A stretch of DNA of 64,000 nucleotides from Atriophallophorus winterbourni (Eukaryota; Platyhelminthes; Trematoda; Plagiorchiida; Microphallidae). Position numbers and translations under genes: made by a program. The DNA lies in NCBI GenBank assembly GCA_013407085.1, contig JACCGJ010000678.1:90334-154333 (forward strand). The letters run 5' to 3'. Positions 23,801 through 35,800 of the stretch are shown here, one piece after another (position 1 is the stretch's first letter; each line of letters starts with the position of its first letter). Below the pieces are notes generated by a model. It worked only from the letters and a program-made list of their open reading frames with translations. It searched no databases and was not told the origin of the DNA.

Positions 23801-26800
23801 TGCGCCGGCATGTGTTTGTAACACAGACCGCGTTTGGAGCGGTTCTGGTTTTCGCAAAGCGAACGAAACTTGTAAACTGTGATTTGATCGAGCAAATGGA
23901 TGAGAGCACAGACAAACTCTTAAGAAACAATCGATTTTCTGCAGGATAATATACTCAAAAGGAGAATGGAATATACACAATCGTCAACAGATCAAGTCGG
24001 GACACCTGCGCATCTATCTAATTTACGTCTGCAGACCTATTCCATGAAACCTGCGAAAGAACATACTAGCAGGAATTTTCAACAGGTAGGCAATGAAAAA
24101 CTCCTCGATGAAGGTGAATACATCGATATGATTGTGAAACCAAAGGGGGGTCGATGTCACGTGCAGTTGAATTTTCGTGATTAATTTGATATCTAGTTAA
24201 CCCATATGGTTCTTAGCATTCAGGTCTCACTATACCAATATCGCATCACTCGCAAATTGCGTGTCAATGTGTACTTTACAAACCATCCCTTACAGGACTG
24301 ATTCACGCGAAGGGATACAATGAATTATCGAACCCATGAATATACGCTGATGGTACCCCATTCCCATCTAAACTGTAGAATGTATTTTTATTCTGTGCGT
24401 GTCTGTTTTGCTTGGAACGGTCTACCTTCTACCCTTACCCAATCCATTAACCTGCATGAATTTAAAACGAAATTAGACAAATTTTTAATGAATTATTCGT
24501 TTCTCGAATACTTATATACTCTTTAATCTAATTGTTTAGCTTGTGTTATACGCGTACATTTTATTTTTTACCATCCTATGGTTATTGTTAAGCTTGATGC
24601 TTTTTAGACCATTAAAGCCTGGAATTATACGAGGGAAGGGAAGGTAGAAATTTTGCTGTCGTCACGTTAGCACACAGCCTCAGCTGGACTGATCTCATGC
24701 GACTGCTCAGTTCTTGAAAGTTCGGCGGCTATTTTTCTATGCTCTTCGCTTCCGTTCACTCTCTCAGTCCCACCTGATGTAGTTAGACATTTTTTACCTG
24801 CATCGTTACACACTTCCTTTATGCGTCCAATATATTTTTCCCGGTCTTCTTGAAAAGGATTTGTCTCTCGTATCATCTAGCTGATTACCTGGCACAACTG
24901 TCTCTCCTATCCAGTACATAGCAAATTGGCGATTGGGATGGGTTTCGAACACATATGGACGAACTCAGTACACAGCTCTTCCTCTATGCGTGCAGCATTT
25001 ATGTGCTGCGCGGCTAACATCGTGCTAAATTGATTGGTCACCGGTAGTGAGCTGCATGCTGAAATACGCTGGAGTCTCACCACCAATTCTATTTTCTTTC
25101 TATTTCTTTTCTCATATCTGTCTATGCCTGGGCAACCTGACAGTATCTCAGCCCACGTGCAGTCTCTGACTGTGCGGCACTTAGCCTGGATCAGGCTTGT
25201 GATTTCACATGACATGCATCCAATATAATTTTTCCCGGTCTTCTTGAAAAGGATTTGCTGTTGATCAAAAGAGGCATTAATGTTATCGCTCGACTGAGCA
25301 GTGCCTCCACCAATTTAATTCGTCGATCGACTCTTCCGTAAATATGACAAATTGATCAGAAACATTTCGTCCGATAATGCACCCACCACTGCATGAGGTT
25401 CTTATCGCTTGACAATCGTTCTCATCTACGCGAGACCAATATCTCGTCCCTTAATCAAGTACCAAAAAAATTCAGGAATTCTTTCGCCCCCCTACCTTGA
25501 CCGCTATTTGGTTTACGAATCGAGGGTTATTCCGAATCTGAAGTTGCAACTGACAGTATGAATTCCGTGTTCACGTAATAGTCTTGAAAGTATTTTTGTG
25601 AATTAATTTGTTTGCTGAAAATTCGCGTACACGAATAAAGCCTTTCGCTTCTTCTTTGTCATCTCCATATTGTGTACCTAACAGTCATAAAAAGTAATCG
25701 CATTATGTGACATCCTGGAGTTAGACAATATGCCAAGCAATCTGAGCAGGTAAGCAGCGGGATGGGCATTACCTGGAATGGAATTGTTCAACTGGCGCGT
25801 CGGATAGACGCCTTCCGTTTGCTGTGACATGTTGCCAGAATTGAATCAATTTGAGCAGCAGCAATTCTTCGGCCTCGATAACCACCGGGTTAATTGTGAC
25901 CTGATGATGATTGAACGAGGATTGTGATGTGTATAAAGATTTTAGAGACGAAAAATGAACACACACACAACAAAAAAGATAATCCATTCCTCTTTAAGAT
26001 GAGTCAGATTCAATGAATTCACAGGGTATCTCACGAAGGATGTAGCATTATTGACAATTCCAAAGGGAGGACTTCATGACTATCCACAGAAGTGCACATA
26101 ATGCACTTGCGATGACCTAGACGACAGATTATACCTATATTAATCAGTATTTTCTTCAATCAAGTAACATTCGAACAGAGTCAGGGCGGTTAAATACTAG
26201 ACATGGGACAGCAAAACGAGAAACCCATCACTAGATGAACGCCGCAAACAAGAATAGCGAACAACGATATCGTGCAATGTATAGCTGTGATAGAGTCAGG
26301 CGGTAGTACATTCACAAGAAATAGGCCGGGGGTACTTGGTAGTCTACTGCGTTTATATCACTCTAGCAATAATAAACCGGACTGAGATGTCAACGTCTCG
26401 AATGGCACAGCCAAATCGACACAAAAGCTACAATACAAGTCTTACCGACGATCCACAGTAAAAGCTATCCTCAAAGCTCCATATAGAGAGTATATTGGTC
26501 TAACACACCAACGCAACGAGTTGATTATAACGTAAGACAACTGTCTAAATCTAACCGGTCAAAACGTCAGACAACATGCTCCGCGTATCGTTGTGATATT
26601 TCTGCAAATGCGCCGTATGTTTTTAAACCACAAATGAAGTCGCCAAAGCGCATATCCAGTTCATTACGTTGTCCGCACAGGATTCGATGACAGTCGATGC
26701 GACGGTAACCACGTCACCTCCTTTGCGTTTCACACCCACTTGTCGATTCATCCCCGAGGTCAATCGTTAAAACGCTAATTACGTTCACCCACGAACCCCG

Positions 26801-29800
26801 CAACACAAGAGAAAGCCAATTGGTCAAACGCGTTTATTACACACGTCATTGAAGCAGAAGCAGAACAGATCATGCGGCTTGGCTTCGATTGGCCTGACTA
26901 ATTGGCTTTCTCGTGTGTAACAGAGGGGGGAGGTTCGTGGGTGAATGTGATTAGCGTTGGACAGGGTGACCTCAGGTGGGGTGACGTTGCTAGTTTTGCC
27001 TCGAGTGCCCATGAAGAAAACGTAATGGACGTTACGACAGGATATGCGCTTTGGCCTTTATTGACCTGATGTAATGTTTGCGAATCAATATCATTGGCTA
27101 TTGAACCAGCACACAATGCACTGCACAAATCTCGGTGGCGACCACTTCACAAATTTAAAGGAATAGCTCGACCGAATCTTATTTGCATTTTTAAAGCAGA
27201 GGTAGCATCGACGATGTTAAAGAGGCTTCATTGTAGCACTAAACGGTGGAGTCTGCGAAGCGAAGAGCCGAGTCATCTACTGAAACACGGCAATTGTTGT
27301 CTTTGCATCATCAAACACGTGGAACAACCATTCGTTATAAATTATTCAGTGGCGATTTGCGTTAGATCCGGTAGTTGTAGCATGTGTTATGGATGTCACA
27401 CTAGCGCTTGTCTAATACATGTTTGTTTGAGACAAGCAACTCCGAATGGCATCCAGACTAGCAGGATTATGGTCGAGCGCCATGACTAAGGCCGATTCTC
27501 TGAGCCAAGTGATACGGCTCTAAAAGGTGTTCAGTGGTGGTCTTGTTCCAACCACGTTTTGTTGATGCAACAGGTGTTTTGCATCATAAAAGACCACTTT
27601 ACCAATCGTAATGATCAAGATGAAACAGAAATAACGGACAGAATAATGTGCGGGTCACTAAAGTTGATGATGATGTGTCGCAGAGTATGTAAGAAAGCAC
27701 AAGCCTGATTCAGGCAAAGTGCCGCACAGTCAGAGACTGCACATGGGCTAAGATACTGCCAAGTTGCCCAGGCCTAGACAGCAGTGACATGATTCGGACG
27801 CTCGATTTTCAAACACATGGCGCATGTTCAAAGCTCAACGCAGTTGTACACTACGGGAAATGTGCTCAAACCAAATATCAATTACAAACAGGCGTACAAT
27901 GAGCGCTGACGATAGTTGGAAAATAACTTCCACAGCTTAGCACCCTGTCCAGTATGTAAACTCACAACACATGTAAAACACTATAACAAAAGAAAACAGA
28001 GATAAGCGTCCACCTTATGATTCCATCGACCTGATTAAAAATAATAAAAAAAGATTGAAAGGAATGCGGTGGACACGTGAGCTGACCAACCTGAACATTG
28101 CTGAACATATTTATCATCCACTCGGAATGGACGCTCCGTTGACAGGTGATTACTACCGCGGCTGAACAAGCCTCAGGGACTCCATCGATCGCTTGCGTGC
28201 TTGGAATGCATGTAGGCTGGGATGACACATTCGTCCCTTTTACCACAGAGGCAGTGGGTTCACACGAGACCAGAATCGGAAGCACGGCACCCAAAAGTTG
28301 GTTGTTTACCTGGATGAAAAAGAAAACAACTTTTTTGTTTGTGACTTGTGTGACTACTCGCCCGTGCCAAGACCTTCGAAATTTTCGAATGACTTGGCTC
28401 GGATGAGTTTTCAAGAACAAAATATATTCTCAGCATCAGTCTGAAGCAAAATGCTGGCAGCTTAATCCGAAAACAAACGCAGCGACATAATCTCGGAAGG
28501 TGCACAACGGTAGAGCATGAGTCGTAGTTACACACAATCTATCTAAATGAAGTAGGGAATAGCTCTTGTAGCCACGGTGATTTTCGAAAAAGCGTGTGGA
28601 GTCGATCAAAAGTCGAATGATGCAGCCAAGACCGGTACTTGATGATGAAAAGAGCGACATCCAGCGCAAGCAGACATTCCACTCCGCCGTCGCATCTGAC
28701 GTCTCGCCCTAAATGAGTTACCATTTAATCCTGCGAAATGTGAAATATCTGCACCACACGTATCAGCTTGGCACGCAAAATTTCGTCTGGACCACCACAG
28801 AGAAAGATCTCGGTATCTGGGTGTCGTTTAACATTAAGCCAGGACATCATTGCCGGATAATGTACAAAGTGCTAAAAAGAATATTCAGGATTTTCACGCC
28901 CGAAACCCTACCCCTGTTGATTAATACATATATACGTCCTGTTATAGATTATCCCATCCAAGCCTGGGCACCATGGCTGAGGAAGGATATCGAACTACTC
29001 GACAGGATTTATCATCGTGCGACAAAGTTGATGCTCCGTTACAGAAGAGCGAATGTTAAAACTGAATCTATACGATATTACCCAACGACGGATACGTAGT
29101 GACCTCAAGTTGACATTCAAAATCTTGCATACTGAAAACCCTCCCGTTAAACACTTGCTAAAGCCTAATGGCCTTACTGAAAGACGAATACATTTAAAGG
29201 CTCTAAGCATTCCGCATTCTCGATTGGATATTCGTCGTAATTTTTTCTAGGTAAGAATTTGTTTTACTTGGAACAGTTTGTCTGAAGAAATCACACGCTC
29301 GGAATCTGTTGAGGTTTTCGCTTCCAAACTCGATGAGTTTATGACAAACCATGCGGTATGTGACTGTCTCTATTGATTTGTGAGATATTTTATGATTTTA
29401 TTATTCCATATACCTTGTCATCTCATGTTTATTGTTAAGCTTACTGCTTTTTCTACCATAAAACTTTCTGAGTTTCTACCCCTGCGGCGCGTACGTGAAA
29501 AGCGTATTTCACCGCAATCAATCGCAGTGAACGACAGCGCCTGTTCAACTGGTCAGCTGAACCGGAACAAATGCTATTTCACATCAACATGGACAGGACA
29601 AATTTGGGACATTTTGGCATTTCAAAATTGTAGCATAGACGGTGAATGAACTATCAAACAATCAACAATCTATATTGATAGCGGATGCGCAAGGCAGCGG
29701 TTTTTTCCTTCACGAGAGCCGGTGACCATTTTGAGGGTTCTTGCGCCTCTCTTGAAGTGCCTCGGCGATTGTTCGAGTACGCCTCTCTAGCCTTTGCACG

Positions 29801-32800
29801 ACCAGGTGCAACCTGCAAGGCAGCAAGGATTTTTCCTCAGGGTTCACTCCCGAAGCCTTTCCCGCAATCGGGTATGCCGCAAGGCAGCGGAGGTTTGGAA
29901 TAAGGGTTTTCCTTCCCTTAGATGGACTGCCCTCCCAGGCTGACGAGCTCCATCTACCCGGAGCAAACTGGTTTTGAGGCGCCAGTCATCCGCCTTCGCC
30001 CTTTCTCCTGTCAGTAGAAGCAGTTCCGCCACGTGCAGGCCAGGAGCTGGGCTTTGGTTGTCAGAGGCTGTTTGAGACGCACGCCATATGGGAGCATTTT
30101 ATAGACAGTGGGAGCTCATCCCCACTGCCGCCCCCGGCTGTGACTGTTTGATATTCATTCAACGAATAGACCAGTTCAGTAACGGCTGTGGTTCTCTCTT
30201 CCGCCATTAGTGGGCTAGCAGACCTAGAAATTAATTGGGATTGCACGATTTCTTTAAAGGTGTCCACTAAAGCAAAGGGAAGTCGCACCACGACTATTCA
30301 TTCGAAATGCGGTGTCAACACCATGGTGTTGATCAACGTTTATGCACCGACGCTCCCATGCTGGAAGCCTGTGTAGTGGTATCGGGTGATATCAGAGTTG
30401 GTTCCGGTCACGTAAATGAAAGTGCGTAACGTCTTTAGGAACTATGCACACATGTCAGTCTGCGTTACTAACAACTATTTCCACGAAAGATCACCACAGC
30501 ATAAGACCGCCTGGAAACAGCATGGTCTAAGACATTACTTGGATGTTATTCTTGCCAGGTAAGTTAATATGAAAAGCGCACTACTGACGAGAGTAGACGG
30601 CGACACAGATCATTCAAAAAACAAAACTGAAGCTTCACCGCGAGAAGTTGGCGTATCATGAATGAAAAGACTAATAAAAGCAAAAGTGAACACTAAGGTT
30701 GGGCTATAGTGCATGTTCACGGATTCCGGTGAAGGACGGAGATCATACCAAACAGTGTGCAAACACCGTCCATTGACCGAGTGTTGCTTATGGCTATGAA
30801 AGTTTTGGAAGAGAGTAGAACTTATGAATGTTGATGAGCTCAAATAAGAGCGAAACTCGAGTTCAGTGATTCCAATGTGGACCGTCGTGATAAACTTTGT
30901 GAATATATCGAAGGACTTGGTACTGACGAGTAGTTGCCAAAACATAATGACCGAACTCTCCAAACACTCTAAAACAACAATGCCCATCAGATTTAATCGG
31001 TGTTAGCTTACACGGTATCTGGTGGGAGGTCCTGACAAGGATATAAGATCGGTTGGACGACCACAATAGATGTTGCTGGCTCATTCTCGACTAATCGGGC
31101 ATATGACGCTACTCAAATGTGCCAGTCTGGAGAAGGCTTAATCGCGATCGGTCAAACGGTGGACGGTAGCTCAGGCCGTAAGGCATGAGACTACAATGGT
31201 GAAGGTCAGACCCGAGACTGAATATGCACTGCTGATGAACTCAAATAGCAGCGAAACTCGAGTCCAATGCTTCCAATGTGGACCGTCGTGATAAACTTTG
31301 TGAATATTTCGAAGGACTTAGTACTGATGAGTAGTCGCCAAAACATAACTTATGAATCAGATTGCAGTCACGCGTGACGGTGTGAAGTGTAAGTATGCGA
31401 CGTACTTTCACGGTGGAAATCGATTGACAGGGGCGAAAACCACAAAATCGAAAGTGTAAGAGCTACGCAATGGTAATAGGTGAAATATTTATGCACTATG
31501 GAACACTGCCGTTAATGTGTGTTCATTGGAGTGAAGAAACAGAGGAAGAAATGAGGAAGCACTTACTGTTAAGAGAGCGGAGACAATGCGGTAAACAGAT
31601 ACAAATGTAATGGACAAACTCACTTGAATTCGTCCAATCTCAAGTTGCACACAGTCGGTAAGCGATGATGGCTGGTCTTGTTCCATATAAGTATGCTCCT
31701 GTGGCGGCGTACCGTTCAGTTCGGCTTCCGCAGCGGAATCAGGTTGGGCTGACTCGAGTAACACATTGCTGGCCACGTTGAGACCGTCCGTAGTGGGATG
31801 CTGCATGTAGGTCAGCGTTGTCTCATCCGGAACAAGTGATTTTGCACACACCGTTCGATGACATACCACGCGGATGTCTATGAGAGATGCGTATACCAAT
31901 TCCTCTGCGAACGAGGATATAACACTAATACCGATGCCGAGAGGACACAGGGCAAGAAACTGGAAACACAAAAGGCATAATTCGAATTGGACAGCAGACA
32001 TGCACGAAAAGTTGACGAGATTAAAAACCAAAAGCGTCCCAAAACAAAAAAATCGGGAGTGTTACATCGCGGCCAGGTGCATTCAGATGATACAAAATTC
32101 GGTATCCACTTTGCCTGCCAAAGCAGTCGAGATCCCATGAGGTGACCACGGGTAGTCAGCCAAGTTCCTTTCGTAAAGAGCTTAAGAAATGCTATTCACG
32201 GAAGATGTAGGCGGCAACTGTAGCCGAGAGAGTGAGCTCAGAACGTGTTTGTCTGACCTCTAGCCATCGACCTTCTTGGTATGAATGGCTCTGCTTGATC
32301 CCGAAGGACACGACCACGTATAACTCGATGGGTCATGGAAGTACACAAACATCACCGTTAGGGCGCAGTCTATGACACAAGACGAAAGTTGCAAAGTATA
32401 ACAGTAAGAATTGCACGGTGACTTACGCGAAATTGCGGTTGAAATACCGAGTTGGACGTTTGCTGCAATGCACTCGGAATGGGCTCCTTCTGGCCATCCT
32501 TATAGCGATGCTGTGAAACACGAACGGACGAATACAGAACGAAAGTGTGGGTTAAAGTTTATATTATGTAAGTGCGCTGGAATTTTGTCAGGTTGTCCAG
32601 GCATAGATAGCAATGAATGGAAGTGCCAACGATACAACCAGATCTTAGTAAAAACTGACTACTGGTGGTCAGCGACGAATCACGTTGTTTGCAAACTAGT
32701 CATGCAAGATTTAATTTTTAATCACTGAAATGTTTTACTGTGAGCTGTTCACACGGGAATCTCACGGAAACTCATTTTCAATGGAGCATTCAGTGGCGGT

Positions 32801-35800
32801 ATAAAATTCGGATTTGCCTGCGTCCAGACGGAATGTTTCGCCAGTTACACAGTCAGTGACTAGAGCTTCGATATTCAGCGAAAAAATTCAGTGGCTCTTA
32901 ATTATGCACAGCAAACGCAACCGCACCACTGAAAAAGAATAACATTCAAGCAAAAGAAGAGAGTGTTGATTCTACACGAAGCGTAAATGGTACACGATAC
33001 AGGAAGTTGCAGTACAAAATGTTAACAGTAAATTCATAAAGCTCTTCTCATGAATGAGGAGAGGCACTCAAAGTAAAACCAAACAATGCACTCACTAAAG
33101 GCAATGTGCTGTCCGTGAAAACTGTATTGCCCCATCGGGATGGCACAGGGGATCCTCGCAATTCCCGAGTCTCCACAGGAAATGTTTCATTTCTCCTCGA
33201 AGAAGACTCCGCCTCATCCTCCACCCGCAGTACACGGGTCACACCATCGGAATATACAAAAACGCGCAATCGACCAGAACCGGGTCTCAGCCAAAGTGGA
33301 AGAATGACAGCCGGAGTAAGGAGTGGGCTGATTAGCTGCGTCGCAGAGGAAAGAGGTCTAGCTGTTAAAATCGACGTGCCCATGAAGTCTGTACCGCCAC
33401 CTGAACGATGGAGATCCCGATAGACTTGAACGCAGTGCAAGGCATTGTTGACCAGCAAACCATGCTTCATGTAACGAAAATAAAAGAAGTACATAACGGA
33501 GGGTAAATCCAGCTATCGCTACGGGCACTTAACAATCACCACACTTCATACCTGATCGATTCGCCAAGTCTGATAGGCTTTCCGTCGCTTGTTTAACGGT
33601 GCTATGATAAGCTGTGCGACCTCAAAGTGTTTTCTCGTGTCAGCGTCCAAAGCAAACAACTGATCTCTTCTTCCTTGTGATAGGCGACCGTCAGTGGAGG
33701 TCTTTATGTCCACATCCAGAACGAATTGACGTTTCGAAGAACGGCCATGGCGAGAACGTTCGCCGGGTTCCAGTGGGGAAGAGCTACCTTCGTGATGAAT
33801 GTGACCAGAAGGCGCAAGCCACCAAAGTTGTGAGCGACGACCGTGTATCTGGGCAGCGATAAGGGAAAAATAATAATGTGATGGAGAAGGGAAACACCGG
33901 CGAATAACAGTTAACTAACTCAAATGCATACCTTCGATGAATATACCACGCGGTTGGAGTTGGGCAGCACGTCAAACACCATATCGAAGGAAGAGCTTTC
34001 GGAACGAGTAGAAGACATGGAGTTAGACGTAGAAGGATCGATTAGCGGACCGAGCACATTTAAGTAGACAAAGTTATCGTAGATAAGTATTTTTCCAGGT
34101 CCCAGTTGATCTAAATTGTATGTTGAACTTGTTCCACCCTGGTGGGAAAAGAATTAGAACTTGAAGTACAAGTAGGAGTTGGAAAGAGAGAGAGAAATTA
34201 TAGAACAAGTGAAAAATAGCCCCCCATTGGAGGTTCAAAGTAATTCAAAGTTTTAACGGTCCAAAAAGCAAAGACTTTACAGTAACCACAGATTGAAAAA
34301 ATATAAACAATATATAAAAACCACAATTACGTTTTGTTAGCTTATGCATTGAAATGCAAGGTTGGACTTGGTCAACATATACTTGTCAAGTTCAGCCTTG
34401 AACATGTTCAGGTTTGCTGCACAAATGATATGTGGGGGCAGAGAGTTCCATATAAAACAAACTCAGACAGCAAAGAAGAACCTTCGACAAATTGATCTAG
34501 AGCGTGGAATAATTAACTTGTAGCCACGCGATCTGCTACCACGTGCTTCTTGCCGATAAAACAGGTGTTCAAGTGGGTGATCCATTGTATGCAGAATGTT
34601 GAACAGCAGGATCAAGTCACCCCTGAGACGACGGTACGAAAAGTCAAAGAGGTATAGAGTTGCAATCCTCTCCTCGTATGACCTGTTATATAGTCCGGTC
34701 ACCAGTTTTGTAGTGCGGTGGTATACGCGTTGCAGCTAGCCCACGTCCTTTTGTAACCATGGGGACCATGTTTGAACAGCGTACTCCATTGTTGGCCTGA
34801 TATAGGTGTCAAGTAACCATGGGAGTATCTGCTTTGCGAAACTACCGAAGGTCTTTCTAAGCACTGCTAAGCTTTGGTACGACTTTTTGTATATCCAACA
34901 CTGCCATGAAGACTTCAAGTTACTGCTAATCCACACACCCAGGTCTTTCTTTTCCGTAACCCAAGAAAGTTGCTGAGATCCCAGAGAGTATGTGAAACAA
35001 AGACCTAAATGGACTTACTTGAACATGAAGCAACAACAGCGGAACACATTGAGGCTCTTCTAAGGCATACTGAGAACTACTCTGTGGGGGCAGAAAAGAA
35101 AGCATCGTTCCACCAGACCACACTGAATTGTCCGCAATCACAGGCATCAATGACCCGGAAGACGTGATCGTCTGGGCCCACATATCGCGGTCCGATTCGG
35201 GCAAATCCGTTTCGATACTCCGACTACCCAACTGCACCAGATCAGGAAGAAGTTCAGACGTCTCAGTGTTCCGATTGTGATCATCTTGTGGGAGCGCTGA
35301 ACCCGATTGCTGATAAGATACCGATATGTAGCTCATATTTTCAAGACGATACGGTGGAGGTAATGAGTTTGCGTCCTCGAGTAGAACATGAAACGTTGCA
35401 GCATACAAGACAACGACGACGCGTAGGAACAAACGGTCGTAGGCCTGGGAGAATGGTTCCAGTCTTCTCGCACTGATGTGGATAATGATGAATGAAATGA
35501 AACAGAGCAGTCAAATAGTGATTGATGTGAAACAGTTGTGGGACTAACCGTATCATCATAGTGAATGTGCGAGGTCTGTCGATTTGGAAACCACCAGACC
35601 AAAGGCCATAGACTGGAGCCGCGACCGGAGCATCTATGGAACCGAATTCCTCGTTAGCAAAGCACATTTCGTCCATTGTTCGAACACACAACAAACAATC
35701 GCGATCGTCCCTGGGCCAATGAAACGGCTCGGTTACGCCGTGATTCAATGAAAGAATCGCTGGGAACGAACATCGCATGCATCAATTGAAATAACATGAA

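Noticed and set aside
24907..25215. 102-codon minus frame including AKCRTVRDCTWAEILSG
   Set aside because: It lies across a SINE copy; the frame shifts in the 36.1-kb copy, so it is not protein constraint.
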